DNA of 60,402 bases from Nemertoderma westbladi (taxonomy: Eukaryota > Xenacoelomorpha > Nemertodermatida > Nemertodermatidae): contig JAUCBJ010002799.1 of assembly GCA_032718475.1 (NCBI GenBank), positions 1-60,402 on the forward strand, read 5' to 3'. Made by a program: the position numbers and the translations under genes. Below are positions 32,433-46,614 of the stretch, one piece after another (positions within the stretch are counted from its first letter, which is position 1; each line of letters starts with the position of its first letter). The notes beneath the pieces were generated by a model. It was not told the origin of the DNA, did not search any database, and saw only the letters and a program-made list of their open reading frames with translations.

Positions 32433-33078
32433 TGCAGCATGTAACCCTGCTGATTTCCGAATTTTTTGATTGTTTATGTTTGTGAATTTTCTGTAAAGAA
32501 TAAGAAATTAATTATATAATAATTTATAAAACTATTTTACCAATAGTATTATTAATAGGTTCACTAACTAACCCAAATCTGTGCGTTTCAATTTATTAAT
32601 ATGACCTTTCATTTTATAAACAGATTCATAGTATAATTAATACCACGTATCTCTTAGCCGTGGTTGGTAAACTTTTTGTTATTGGGTCTATCCCATATTA
32701 TGCTGTTTAGAAAGATATAAAGGATTAGTAACATTATGTAACAATATTCTTTTATTATTATTATTATTATTATTATTATCTTTCTTATTCTCTTATTATT
32801 ATTACATCATTATCAACATTATTATATAAATTGTTTTGAATGATTTAAAAAAATATTATTAATGATACTAATAATATATAATAAATTCACACTTCAAGCT
32901 AAAGTTAATATGAATGAAGATGTACATATTTAAAACGTTTCTCCGTCATGAGGCCACCTAAACACAAGATTGTGCACTGACTATGGTTCTCATGGCAAAA
33001 CCAAATTCATGCAAAACACAGCGGCTCCGGTCAAGCATCAATGTTTATGGGACTAATGAAACACCTCAGATGCGGTGT

Positions 33079-33208
33079 GGTTGGATATGTGGGGTCTGGT
33101 TGGATATGTGGGGTCTGGTTGGATATGTGGAGTCTGGTTGGATATGTGGGGTCTAATTGGATATGTGGGGTCTGGTTGGATATGTGTGGTATAGTTGGAT
33201 ATGTGTCC
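33079..33208. repeat. Tandem repeat, 19-base unit, about seven copies
   Basis: GGTTGGATATGTGGGGTCT recurs from 33079 at a 19-base period. The last two units are more diverged. The several long ORFs across it arise from the repeat. Confidence 0.93.
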
Positions 33209-33219
33209 ATTGTACTTGA

Positions 33220-34500
33220 CATAATGATCCTGCCGGCATATCATTCTTGTGGTTTTCAGATATGTTGCTCATGTGTTGCTCATGTTATTATATACATCTG
33301 CACCCGATGTCAATACTATATGTGCATCCGATGTACTTGTACATATGTACAGCATATATGCGAACCAGTAGAGATTTGCCCAGTACACTTAAAAACAGAA
33401 TTCCAACAAACAAATCACAGTACAGTAAAGGGGAATAAGTTTATCAAAGATCAGGAGACAACATTAACACTGTAGGCTATTCGAGAAGAATTTAAAGCTA
33501 AGGAAAAGTTACCCTAAGTGGATGGAATCAGATATCTCCAAGACATCGATACTATGTCATCTACTCCGGGATATATTGACTTGATGTGCATCGTTATAGC
33601 AGGAGCAGCAATGCATGGAACCAACATGTAAGAGCCTGCATAATGCACATGCATACTGGAGTTATAACAACCAGTCAATGATAATTAGTTGAGGTATAAC
33701 CGTCATCAGTTTTCTGTCAGGAAATCTGATTTATAATAAGCAAACTCCTTGGGCAGACCAAGGTTGCTCAAGTTATCTTGGAAGGATATATCATCCTGGA
33801 TTAATATGAATGGGTAATCTTGTTACGGAATTGGAATATTTATTGTTACTAATGGAATAAGATATAATAAGTAAGTAACTATAATATTTAATTAGGTTAT
33901 AGATCACTATATTTAACATTGGGTTGAGTATTAATAGTAGGCTACTGCCAACATGCAGCAAGAGTGATCTAAATATTAAAGAGAGAGCCTAAGATTTATT
34001 CAAATTCATTATATTTTAGTTTATCACTGCATAAATAATCAAATGTTAGAAGTATATAGATTACTCAAGGCCTTATTAATTAAACATCATAATTATGTAA
34101 AATTATAAAAATTGAATGCAAATCTATAATTTATAAGTTATATAGCCAATTTATTTAAAAAAAATACATGTACCTGTACTGTGAAAGGTTACCAGGATCT
34201 TTCACTAACAGTAACTAACTATATATATATACTTATATTTTTTGAGAAAATATAATTTAATGTAATTTTTTACTTATATATATGTATATATATATATACG
34301 CCTACAGGTATTTAAACAATCATATGCCTAGTGATTCTGATAATTTTTTCTATTGTGCTCAACCATTCTTGGAATATAGTGTCCTAAATTTCAAGGTTTG
34401 TAGGCAACTCTTTTTCTCCATCTCCAATATAGTTTCCCATACATGTAGGTAGAGTCACGTCCAAGTTCTATACGTCCTATTCAATTACCTTTACCAAATA
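33220..34500. other. Gene-free stretch with TA-rich microsatellite near 34220-34300
   Basis: No coding exon was recognised. Alternating TATA tracts occur at 34216-34300. Confidence 0.45.
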
Positions 34501-34509
34501 TATCTACCC

Positions 34510-34750
34510 ATAATTGGCAAGCTGCATTGGATTTGGATTAAGAATGGCAGGCTGGCTTATTGAGAACGAAATTGAGATGCCACATTTTCCCTATCACCAA
34601 TAACTTTCGCGAGATTATCAACACCTTCATGGCATGTGATCTCAAGCAAGGCTCTCAGGCAAGTCATTTAAGTCAAAGCCATGGGCTGTCCACCATGCTT
34701 ATTTTCTCCATGGGGCTGCCAAAGAACACGATTGAACACAGGTTCTTATT
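34510..34750 (-). pseudogene. Ancient RTE-like 3' relic
   Basis: The plus-strand text (GCAAGCTGCATTGGATTTGG, later TCAAGCAAGGCTCTCAGGCA and CATGGGCTGTCCACCATGCT) is a mutated version of the complement of the family 3' end seen at 41390-41590. There are many substitutions and no tail, so it is much older than copies 5 or 6. Confidence 0.65.
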
Positions 34751-35509
34751 ATGCTAAGGTGCAAACTAATGTGCAAAGGCGACAGACCCAGAAAAATCAC
34801 CCAAAATCACTTTACAGTTTGTCTATGTCCTTGAGTAGCCAGTGAATGAATGTTATTGACTCTCTACACTATCAGTACTATTAGCAGGGCCATACTAGTT
34901 CACTCTTAAGTCAAACAATGAATACATATATTGACAGCCGAAGACGAAGGTTTGCTTGAATAACTATATCTTTAAGTAGCTGCATTCTTCAATAAATGAT
35001 GCTTTGTTGTTTGGATTTTTAAATTGTTTTCCATTCAAACTGTACCACAGTCTCACCTGTTTACAGAGAGCCTAGAGTGGGCCAGAAATGCCCATGCTAA
35101 ACACTGCATTATAGTGTGGTCAAATAAATTCCTATGCTACTCTTAGCTTGAGATTTTATTTTTATGGTTTTTTTCATTTTCAATTACTTATCATCCCCAT
35201 AATATGATTAAATATTTATTATCTCTCCATTTAAATAGCCCAACTCGATTGGAAGAATGAAATCAACACAATCGTACTTCGCGCGGAAAAAAGATTTTAT
35301 CAATGAGTTTATAGCAATTACTAAGTAAATTTTAAAAACAATATAGTTCTGGATAACGATTTAAATAATAAATTGGTGCCGCACCCAACAAAGTATCTCT
35401 CCGTTGCTGAATAATTTATTTGGTATTTTACAAAGTCATTGACTGACTACTGGATGATTCCCAAAGAACAAGTCAATGGTCTAGACAAGCAGATCATCGA
35501 CAATCAATG

Positions 35510-35740
35510 TGTTCGGTTATTGCACGACCTTGTTGTTCATGTTGAAGACTTCTGCAAAACTATGATCTTGTATTCGGGAAAGTGCTGAAAAATTCCGAAT
35601 AAGAAAGGACAAGAATTGCCTTACATTAAACAAATTATCAAGGGTATGGAACTCAATTGGAATCTCAACCTTCTTCCCTGAAAGTTAAATGTATTCCTGG
35701 AAACAGTAGCGCCTGTTATGTTATCCCTTTGGGCTCGACA
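35510..35740 (+). pseudogene. Ancient RTE-like thumb-region relic
   Basis: Across shifted frames, HVEDFC, then FRIRKDKNCLTLNKLSRVWN, then LKVKC can be read. These match HVDDFCYLGS, RIRKGKAWAALNRLSRIW and LKVRLF of the intact copy. It is heavily mutated. Confidence 0.6.
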
Positions 35741-35749
35741 CCATACACT

Positions 35750-38700
35750 ATGATATCACAGATGTGTCCCTGTTTGAGAAGCCTGGGAAGGAAAGTTATT
35801 GAGTAGCGATCTTGTCAGTTCAAGCCAAGATGTTGTCAAAGCACAAGTTCATGAATAGGGTAATTAATGCGAGTTACTTCACTACTTTCCATTAGGGATA
35901 CCATAGCATGATACTTCGAATTATTTTTGTTATTTTCAGAGCATGTATAATTTTATTTATCATGAAAAGGATTCTTAATGAGCTTATATATAATATAATG
36001 GACTATGCTATAAATATGGCAGGTGAATATCAATGGCAATTTATATAATTATCATTACTATGGTAGCTGTCAATTAAATTTTGCCTATACGGTGCTGCAT
36101 TTATAGATTGGAAATAGGCAGTTTATTATAATCAAATATAAATAGTAAATACTAATCCTTAGCAAGTTATTATAAAAGCTATAGGAAACTATTCAGGATG
36201 GGAAGCTTTTATGCAAAGGCGGATGATGGGTTGCCAGGTACACATCATAAAACCCACTAAAGTATGCAATAAGAATGAACTACCAGGCAAACTGTCTTTA
36301 TGAGTAGGCTTAATTAAACTCAATCAAGAATCTCCTATCAAAATGGAATGTTTATGACCTATGGTTTTGGATGAGTATTATTCCTACCCATCCTTCTTGT
36401 CATCACTTTAATGCCGCTGTAATGACAGGACTGAGGCTAGATCCTCTACATGTAGTTGTCCAAAAGAAGAAAGTACTTCATGAGATTGTATGTAACACAA
36501 TTTTAGGAAGGGAGAGCTTACTCTTGTGGCATATTTCTTTGCTCGGAGAGAGGGAGATTATGTTACTATTGAAGGAGGTTGTACTAAACATATGCCATTA
36601 GCAGTTGCTATCTCCATCCATCTTATTTAATAATTATTGTCACTGGAGGCATATGAATGCCTATATGGCTCTTCCTGTCATCCTTAGAGCACTTGAGTAC
36701 TCAGAACTGATATCAGTAATATATACCCTATCTAATAGCATTCAAGTAAAACTGAGTGTAGATGATTGAACGACTAGCTTCTATAAATTAGGCACATTCA
36801 TTCACTTGGTTTGTAGTTGTAAGTTGACAGTTGGAAAGGGAAAGAGTGTTGCCTCATATGAATTCTTACTGCGTTTCTTAAATCCCTAGAGAATAAAGAA
36901 CATTGGGGATGTTGTAATCTTAGGCATGTGGTACATAGGTGTCTTCGAATTGCCAGCTACCGGTATACACAATGACAACTGGAAACCGTCCTGCCAGGGT
37001 GGGTTTCAATAGGAATGTGCGTGCATGCAGGGACGCAAAAGTTCAGTACGATATAACCTGGTTCGTTAGCACATGAAACAAATTGCTATAGGCAACGCAC
37101 CACAGGGTAAAACCTCTGTGATGAAGCCACTACACTACTAAGTTAGCTTTACAAATCCTAATCAAAGTCAGGAAATTAACAACATACAAGAAGAACCAAA
37201 ACACTCATACACATCTATCCAATGCTTTCTATCAATAGGCGACCAAAATCCTTTAATATAGGAGGCTATGGAGGTTATCAGTAATCTACATTTAATTACA
37301 AGTTTATTTGTCTTAAAACTTGAGGGAAATTATTTGTTAAATTCGGAAATTCTATGAATATGCACAATATATATGTCTCCAGTTTATCTACACTCTCAAG
37401 TTTAGTTTGATGAACAACTGGCAGGGCTACCTATTATTTATCTCACATTTATTTCATAACTATTATCTTATATAAATATGGGCATATTGAGAGTCAAAGG
37501 CGTCTTAAATGAGGTGGGAGAAAGATGCTTTTGAAGAAATCAGATGTCTGAAAACTCCAGACAGTGAAACATATCCGTTAAACCTCTCGAATACACAAAG
37601 ATGCTGTCAAGTGCGACCTCCCATTTTGTTGCTTATAACAAAATGGATACGTGTATGGAATAATGTATACCATACCATTGAGATCAGACTACCAGTTCAG
37701 GTGTTCTGCTCTGTGATGCGCTTGCCATGTGTCATGCTGCACAAAGGCCCCTACCCATAAACATGTATTTGATTTACCCATGGATGTTTAGCCTACTCGT
37801 TAAAGCATTAAATTAAGGTTGTTAGTTAAAAACCACGTCAGGAATAAGGAATTAGTCATTTACATTTGTGTGCATGTTAGGTCACTAATGATGATCACTT
37901 ATGAATTATGACATACAATGCTGAGGTCAGTGTGTATATATATATGTATGTAGAATATATTGTACTTTTTGGTGCCATAAGAAATAATTGGCCATAATAA
38001 TATTATTGTCAATATTCATATGAGATCTCATATTCATACTGAGATGAGATACTATATGTGCTAGGATATTATGATATATTATTACATTACATTAATATAT
38101 TATTATTATTAAATATAATTGAATTATTATAATACTTCTACTAACTGTACAAATAAAAATAGTTACAAAAAATGTAGGTTGTGGACATCGTACGAAATAA
38201 TAAAAAAGCTTTAACTTTACTTAATTTTATCCTAATTATACCAAAAACTTGACTGCACCACAACTATAATAAAGTTGATAAGAGTAATTATATATATATT
38301 CCCTCTCACATGAGTGCTCATCCGATATGCAATCGGATTGAAAGCAAAAAGCATTCAATTGAAGTCTCCATATTTTATTGTTATCACTATTAGATGATGC
38401 CATTGGGTACAATATAGATGTGTCCAGTTGCCATATTGCAATATGTAAGGTAGCGAACATCTTCGAATTTCGTATTCTCCTACGACTACTAATCATTACC
38501 CTACCTAACTTTTACGTTCCCCTTGGGTGCAATATGTCGACGTCACACATATAACCAACTACCACCACCAATGTACAGAATTGAATGCAGGTTGTAGCTC
38601 CTCATTTGATCTAATTTGAACATAGTTTAAGATACTAGCTGAGTGGAAAAAAGACATCATCAATTCGTCATTTATATAAAATTAAGCTTGAAATTGAGTT

Positions 38701-41370
38701 TTTTTTATTTAACTGCTTGTTGATAATGCATTATTCATTCTACCATTAATTTCATTAATTAATATCGTATCATTAATTTATTTTTTCTTGCATATGCTTG
38801 ACATGCAAGCAATATCTGCTATTCAAGATATCGGATATATATAAATTCAACATTATATAACAAATGGTTAAATATTATTTGTTATTTATACCGAGTTCAA
38901 ATATTATTTCAGAGAAAACGTGACATTCCTGGTGAATTCCATTCACATGATGATAAAGCAGGGTTACATAAGGCTGGTCTGACAGTTTGGAGACAAGATT
39001 AATGCAAATGACAGTGTTTAATATTCATGGTCAATGAATTCATTCCAATGATAGTTTTGAAAATAGCTTCTATGATTAGCACCACTGAATTGTGGATTGA
39101 CAGTTCCATGATGGCTATAATGATGGATGGATGGATATATGCTGAATCTCAACTATAAAGGACCCCTTGTTTGCATCTATTATACTGCGCAATTCGCACA
39201 CAACAATGCCTCTGCGATGTGATTTATTAAGCGTTTGTGCAAGAATGGAGCTTTTGGCATGTCTGATATAATAATTCTGCATATTCTCGTCTGGGTTGAT
39301 CAATTTAACTGGATAGCTTATCGTTTGAAAGTTCTACGTAGGCGGGTTGGGTGTGTTCGCTGCTTGCTCCCTTGTTCCTGTTGTTCAATACGCAACCTTG
39401 TGGGTGTGAGCCCTGCTGTGGAAAACAATCTATAAGTGATCAAGTCCAATGGGTGTATGTACAAACAAACAAACGTGTTTCTATCGCTGCTGGTGGTAAT
39501 ATTTTTTGTAATAAATGTTGAGGGCCATTTTATTGATGTTTCTGAAAAAGCATAATTCCCTTAATGGTAAGGAATTCCGCAATGACTATCCAATGAAACT
39601 ATGAGGTCAAGCCCTAGGCCCTAAGCCAAGGTCAAATACACGTAGGATAGACGCTGGAAATTGTGTCATTAAATCAATATTAATGCAAGACTTAACGAAT
39701 TAATAGCTTTTCCCACATGATAGTAAATCAATATGTAAATTCGGTTCCATTGTAAATCAAACTAAATGAAATAAGTTAGGGAAAATAATATTTCGTACGA
39801 AATATTTTGATAAGGAACAATTTACCATTAACTCATTAGTCTAAAATCTACAATGGGGGTTAGCAGTTGAATTGAACTGTAGATTAAAAGAGTAAATCCT
39901 TTCAACAAAATGGTAAAAATATGATCTATATATGTAATAGGGTATGGTTTTATTATGAATTATGTTTTTGACGTTGGTCTTATCATATGTTATTGAATGA
40001 GCAGCTTCTGGTGGCGACAGTAAATTTACTGCTGTTCATTTTTGATATCCATACCATTTTTACTCTGTATCAATAATAACATATAAAAACTGTTACTATT
40101 TTGATTTATATTATTTAAATTGGGTTTCAACTTCATTGAACAACTTTCCTCAATATCTTACCTTTAAATTCATTTAAATTAATTTCATTAAATTCATAAA
40201 GTCATTAAATATATATATTTTAAATATTGCGAATTCTATATGTTCTGTATTATTTTACTGTAGGTTAAATGAATGATCAATATATTTTAATAATGATCTT
40301 GGGTATTGTTAAAAATAACGATATAATATATTTAATTATGATCACATTTTAATGTTTTTTTTTACATTCTTCTAGAGTAAATGTGATTGAATGATTAATT
40401 GAGTCTCACTGAAAATGGGGTTAGAAGGATGTCTTAATAAGATGTCAACGCAAAATCCGGTTCAATCGATAGTAGGCCTAACACTAATAACAGATGAGTT
40501 ATCTGTGAGTATATCTGAAAAGTTCGCAAAATGTGTTAGCTGCTCCCAGTGTTGGACTTTTTGGTAATAGCAAAGAGAGTAGTTACCATTGATTATGACC
40601 AGCAATAAATTGATCGACTTTAAATAATATAGTATTGTTCCATAATATTGTTCCTAGTCTTGAAAGTGTATAACTGATTTTGCTGCAGTGCATATTTTAT
40701 TCCTGCATAAACAATTAAATTAATATACATATAAATTCAGTACATACCTTTTCAGTTAATAATAATGTTTGTTAGCACATCTTCTTCATTCATCTTTAAT
40801 TAAGCTGAAACCAGGAAAGGTGGATAACAAGAAGTCAAAGGAATGAATATATGGTACTGATTAACTAAAGTACATTCATATCTATGTTTTAACAACCTAT
40901 TTTATTGTTATGTTCCTTAATTATTAATCACATGTATTAAAGATAATGCAATAGTGAGGAGTAACATTCATTATATTTAAATCATATTTATTGCAACGTT
41001 TTATGTTGTGAATAATTGAAATAGTTAATTTCATTGTCTTTATTTATTTATATATGTATGTATATGAATAATCATGTCAATCACTCCCCCATTTTTGCTA
41101 AAATTCCTAATGTTTTGAAACAGGGTATTGGTTAGCAACCTTATTTGTTTGTTTTTCAATTTTTTTAAAAACAATAATAACAATAATAATAATTTGTTGC
41201 AAACATTGTAATAAAAACAGTGCCAACATAAATTACAAACAATAATTATCCACATGATAGGATATTGGGAGATCAATCAAATCAAATCAGCATGTCAATA
41301 ACTTATAATATCATTAAAATTTACAATTTATATTGGCTAATTAAGGGTGTAACACACACACATATATATA
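35750..41370. other. Long gene-free AT-rich stretch
   Basis: I found no exon with supporting splice sites and domain content, no RNA gene, and no repeat family from elsewhere in the window. Only short, compositionally biased ORFs occur. Confidence 0.45.
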
Positions 41371-41375
41371 TCAGC

Positions 41376-42475
41376 TACTACTACTAGGATCGGCATGCTG
41401 CATTGCAGCTGCATTTTTAAAAATGCCGGCTTGTCAACAAAATTGCGCCACCACAACTCCCTATCACCCATGACATTTGCTAGATCATCAACATCTTCAA
41501 GGCCAGTGTCCTTTAAGATGCGTCTCAAGAAAGTCATGGGCTGTCCAACATGCTTATTCACTCCATGAGGCTGCCAAAGTACAAGATTATACACTGGCTG
41601 GTCCTCAAGGCGAAAGCAATGTCCTGCAAAGCGGAAGCGATTTTGTTCTAGTGCCAATCTTGGGGGAACCAATGAGACACCTCCAATGTTATATAGTGTC
41701 TGGTTGGAGATGTGTGCATTGTACTTGACACAATGAACCCGATGTAGCATTCTTGTGAATGTGTCATCCAGAGATTTGGTGTCCTCAACAGTTAGAGCCC
41801 AGCATGGACTCCCATAGAGGAGTACTGGAACTACTGCTGCTCTAAATAATCGGACCTTAAGTTTCCGATTAATTCTCGGTGACTTCCAAATCCTGGAAAG
41901 CCTATTCAAGGCTGCACTTGCCTTTCTCTTACGTATTCGAAGGTCCTCACCTGACTTCCGGATCCATGATCCCAGGTAACAGAAGTCATCCACATGCTCA
42001 AGCATACCATCCTTTTTGAGCTTATGCTCATCCGGTCAGAGACTTGCTGAGGACTTTCAAAGTTAACTGTCAAAATTTTGGTCTTTCTGGAGTTAATAAA
42101 AAGACCATCACTAGAAGCAGCATGTTCTAATGAGCTGAGAAGCCGTTGGGCTCCATCTAGTGATTCTGAGAGTACTCCTAAGTCATCAACAAAGTCTAGA
42201 TCAGTTAGGTACTTGGCAGGATTTCCTCGACTTCTGGAGCCAGTAGGTGGAGTTATCATCACCCCATCATCATTATGATGATCTAAGGACATGCGCAGAA
42301 CATAGTCAACCACAATTATGAACAAGAATGGTGCAAGTGTGTCTCCCTGGAGGACGCCCCATAACACTTCAAATCGTTCTGTGTCACCGTCAACAGTAGA
42401 CACAAATGTTGTCGAACCATCGTATACTGATCTGATTACTGCAATAATTTCATCAGGAATCCCATATAATGAAAG
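41376..42475 (-). pseudogene. RTE-like retrotransposon, copy 6
   Basis: On the minus strand it starts near ILSLYGIPDEI and runs through GVLQGDTLAPFLFIIVVDYV, LDFVDDLG (motif C has FVDD in place of FADD) and YLGSWIRKSGEDLRIRK to the 3' UTR and (TAG)n at 41376. One frameshift near 42010 separates the two halves, and a short deletion removes part of AQHS at the end. The Ala-to-Val change in the catalytic motif plus the frameshift make it inactive. I could not find a convincing target duplication. Confidence 0.88.
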
Positions 42476-42479
42476 GCAT

Positions 42480-43930
42480 TGTCAGCCGCATCTGTAATAC
42501 AGATCCTCCAACTATCGGCATTATCAGAAGGTGTCTGTTAGAACTCGTCTCAGGAATCCGAATTGCAGACCAGTTACCACCCACCACCTCTCACCAGTAA
42601 GGGATTAAACGCCACGCCGACATTCATTCGGGGGCAAAAGCTACGCCTACACACACCTACTCCAGCTTATACTGTAGGCAGGTTAGTAAAGTAGCAGGTT
42701 ACATAGGGGCTGGTTGAAAGGAACCAAAACAATAAACGTGGATTAGGAATATTCTAGAAGATCCAGTTTAATTTAGAATCATCAGATTGATAATCAATAG
42801 TCACATGTATAGGCCTACCGGCTTACTGTACATGTATGTTTAGGTAGAGGCCTAGGCATAGCGTTTGCCCTCAACAATCACAGGGTTAAGGCTATAACCA
42901 TCATCAACAAAATGAAACTATAACCTACACCCACTTATTATGTCGTTTAATATCTAATGAATGTTGCTAGTATCACATTCGTCCTCTGATTATCGGAGTC
43001 ACAGTGCACTTGGAATTGATCCTGTTGCTTCGGGATAAAGGTAATAATTACACCAACTTCCTGTTGTAGTTGAGTTACACAAGCATTGAGAAAGCCTCAT
43101 TATCAACCAGGTATATATTGTGTATTTTTTGTAAGGCTTTGGTTTTTTTTATTTATTACATGCGGAGTTAATGATTTATTTAGCGGAATAACAAGGAATT
43201 TTGTTTCTTCCTTGGTTAATGAATAATTTCCCACAGAGTTTTAGTAATTTAATTTACTTGGTTTGACAATGTATTTATTTATTTATTAGGGAAACTGACT
43301 GATTAATGATTCCAGCCGTACATTTGGTTGCGCCCTGCCATATTTATTTCCGATCAGCAAAGTGCAGTGGCGAATTTTCTTGTGTGAAATTTTCTTATTT
43401 CTCTATATTATGCAAAATTTTATACTAAATATTTGTAACTAATTTTATACTAAACTATTTGTATATATACTAATAAATAACGGTTTTGGTGTCAATGGAG
43501 AGTACAGAAAATAACAATGATTGCTGTTCTATTTTTATTTGATATTATTAGTATTTTATTTATTTGTATTCTATATATTTATGTAAATGTCTTTCAGTTA
43601 CAATACTTCCCAGCGCCATGTGTGTGTGCATGATTTTGTTTCTATAGCAGCAGCTGGCTGGTGAGACCAAACGTGTTGGACATACATTGATTGACATACA
43701 TTAAAATTCACCTAAACTACAATAGTTTTAAGATGCAGAAAATAATAATGAGGAATTTACATGACTTTTTGTGAACTGCAGCAGTAGTTTGGTATTTTTC
43801 TACAACTCTCATTCCCATTATTAAGAACATTGTAGTTGGGTATTTCTATTATTACTGTTAGTGGATAAATATAGATATTGATTGTACTATTTTTACTATG
43901 ACACTAGTTTATGATGTGATTTAATACCCG
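42480..43930. other. Gene-free stretch; GC-richer block at 42480-42680
   Basis: The block next to RTE copy 6 is richer in GC than its surroundings, with no stable ORF. It may be part of another decayed element. The remainder is AT-rich with nothing recognisable. Confidence 0.35.
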
Positions 43931-43938
43931 AGAATTTC

Positions 43939-44536
43939 TAATTACACCATCGCATCGTCTCCATCTCCCTTAATATAACAACCATCTTTAGGGATCAGAC
44001 CTCCCCCCTCCTAATAATTTTTCAAATTTCAATCATACGCTACGAAATTTGGTATGATGATAGTTCGACAATTTTTCTTACTGCTGGTCTGGCCGGATTT
44101 TTCAATTTATGTGCTGTTTAGATACAACAAGCCGTTAAAAATTGTCTATTTGGCAATATTGAGCCACCTCAGTCGGCTTCATTTGTCGTCTTTGGAATGT
44201 AATCTAGATCTGTCATCATAATATCTAGATTACATTCAAAAGATTAAAAATAAAGCCAACAGAGATGGTTAAATATTGCTAAAAAGGTCATTAACCGTTT
44301 AATCATTAACGGTTTGTTATATCGAAATGGTTCATAAATTGAAAAATCCGGCTCTGCCAGCATTAAGAAAAATTGTCTTAACCAAATTATATCTTATGTT
44401 ATATCAATTATATCAAATTATGTCTTATACCAAATTTCGTAGCATATGATTGAATTTTAATAAAATTAGAGAGGGGGGGGGGGGGGGGGGGGGTTGCTAA
44501 AAATGTTTTTTTTTATCAAGGGAAATGGTGTAATTA
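43939..44536. mobile_element. Foldback (long-inverted-repeat) MITE, 598 bases
   Basis: The outer ends TAATTACACCAT (43939-43950) and ATGGTGTAATTA (44525-44536) are perfect inverted repeats. The similarity continues inward for nearly the whole length: TACGAAATTTGGTA near 44041 pairs with its complement near 44430, and CCGGATTTTTCAATTTATG near 44095 with CATAAATTGAAAAATCCGG near 44335. The centre is a 14-base-arm palindrome (AATGTAATCTAGAT, 44196-44209 and 44223-44236). It has no coding capacity. The right arm has a G run of about 24 where the left has only CCCCCC. Confidence 0.88.
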
Positions 44537-44539
44537 ACT

Positions 44540-46600
44540 AATTATATAATTATATAAAAATTAAAATTATTTATAAATGAATGGCCCCAAATAAAAACAA
44601 CAAAATTAAATAAGTTTACCACTTCAATGCAAATAATTAATACATTAAAATAAACAGCATTAAAACTTCCATTAAATTTGAAACTAAATCCTACCTGGTT
44701 GAGTTTGTGCATGTGCATAAGATTATATAAGCCAATCCCATTCACATAGGCCTGCTCCATGAATCTGGGAAGAATTGGGCTGCCAACTCCAATCCGCTGA
44801 GAGCTGGGTGTGGGATAATAGTACAAGCAACTCCTACCATAGTTCGAGCTGACAATAGAACAATTCCTGGATATGGTAGCACAGCGTAGGAGGGAAACCT
44901 TGTCAGCCAGTCGTATCAGCTGCCCCCTTGGCTAACCCCTCAGCCAGGAAGCTAACCTTTATGACTTTTATCATTAATGAACAATTCAAGGTCGACGTCC
45001 AACTGACAATGTTATAATTATAGTGTGTTGTACGGTCGATCAAAGCCACCCAACATTACCCATCTCTTTAGTAAATCGTAAATAAGAATTGGCGAGTATC
45101 TAACAAAATATTCACATCACATGATTGGCACAAATTCTTCACACATAGGAACTTGTAAAGGTTTCTTAAGTAATGCGAATTCTAGTTTAGTTGATGTGTA
45201 GATGATAACCTATAAAGGGAAGTCATCAGCTGTTTCAGATCATTGGTTAGAATACAGGTTGCAAAAGCCTATGTTAATGTTCATCCATGGATGAGATTCA
45301 CAAGGATCTTAAAAAGACCTTCCAGAATAACGACTAGCCTACTTCGACCGTTTACAACAAGCGTCCCAATTTTATTCTTTATACTTTTTAGTAAAGCATG
45401 GTTACCTAATAGAATTACAAATTCACATTTATACTAGAGACGGGCCTGGCGGCCCATGAAGCAAGTCGTAGGAGACAGTACGAGTCAAGTAAAAGCTTTT
45501 TGTTCTGTCTGATAATAAATTAGTGTGAGGGTAGTCCCGGTGGTGTACGAGAAATTTTCTAGACAACTTCAAACTATAATTAGGAGCCCGCTTGGCAGCA
45601 GGACACTTACTGTAAAAATCTGCGGGATACTTACTGTAAAAATCTCAGGATATATAACACTGACTGACTGACTGATAATTATCCAGGTTCAGGCACTTCC
45701 TGCCTGGCGATTTTGATGAAATTTTGCAAGTACATTGCTTTGGGGTTCATATTCGCGTTACAAAATTTCAGATCGATTCTATGTGTGGTATTCGATATAT
45801 TTAGTTTTTTGACATTATTTTGTCGCGAAATTAAAAGCAATGGTAAATTAACAGCTGGTGTTCATGATGAAATATGGCTTAATATGTTATACACAGTCAT
45901 AGTAAAATGTGTTGGTTGCCAAGTTTTACTAGTAGGCTATAAGGAAAGACAATGTTTACTCACACATAAGCTGTTGGTTTCTAATGTATTACCCCATAAG
46001 CTGATTGCTCTCCCAGTGCTTCCTAAGGGTATATCTACAATACTCTGCTATGTTAGGGGGTGGATCAGGAGTTTTAGTTACACAAAGCAGTGTGTTGTGT
46101 CCTATTGCAGTTGTTACACACTGTGGATTGCAAAATGTTTTATAGTTGACCTACAGTATAATATAGTAGTTGCATGTATTTAAGGAGCCCGCACTAGCCT
46201 ACCGCCTAACTTAGCAGGAGTACCTATATTACACATTCACATAGGATTCACTGGGAAGAGATATTCCGCTTGACGACGGGGTAATACCTATAGAAGGAAA
46301 CTAAATTTGTTATTTGGCTCTATTCGTTGTTATTTATCTGGTTGTGCATCATGGGCATTTTTTATAAATATTCGGTAATCGTATCTTATATCTTGTAAAT
46401 TTGCTTGGTAATGAAATTTTTGCTTCATATTATATTTTTGTTAGTGGTAGTTAAGTTGCATTTTTTATTATGTGGGGCGAGCTACAAAGTCAGCTGGCCT
46501 CACGCCTTGCAGTTTAGACAATTGTTTAGTTTACTTACTGCTGATTGACATAGTTCTTTGTAATAGTCTTGGCTAGGATTTTTCCCCCGGGCTCCTTCCA
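44540..46600. other. Gene-free stretch left of the BEL element
   Basis: A small GACTGACTGACTGA microsatellite lies at 45662-45675 and a short doublet (CTTACTGTAAAAATCT) at 45607-45644. No exon was supported. Confidence 0.4.
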
Positions 46601-46614
46601 GCCAGCTTGCTGGC

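Noticed and set aside
45713-46183. 156-codon ORF on the plus strand
   Set aside because: There is no recognisable domain, the composition resembles random AT-rich translation, and its start lies in a GATTTTGATGAAATTTTGCA segment that looks like a non-coding repeat.
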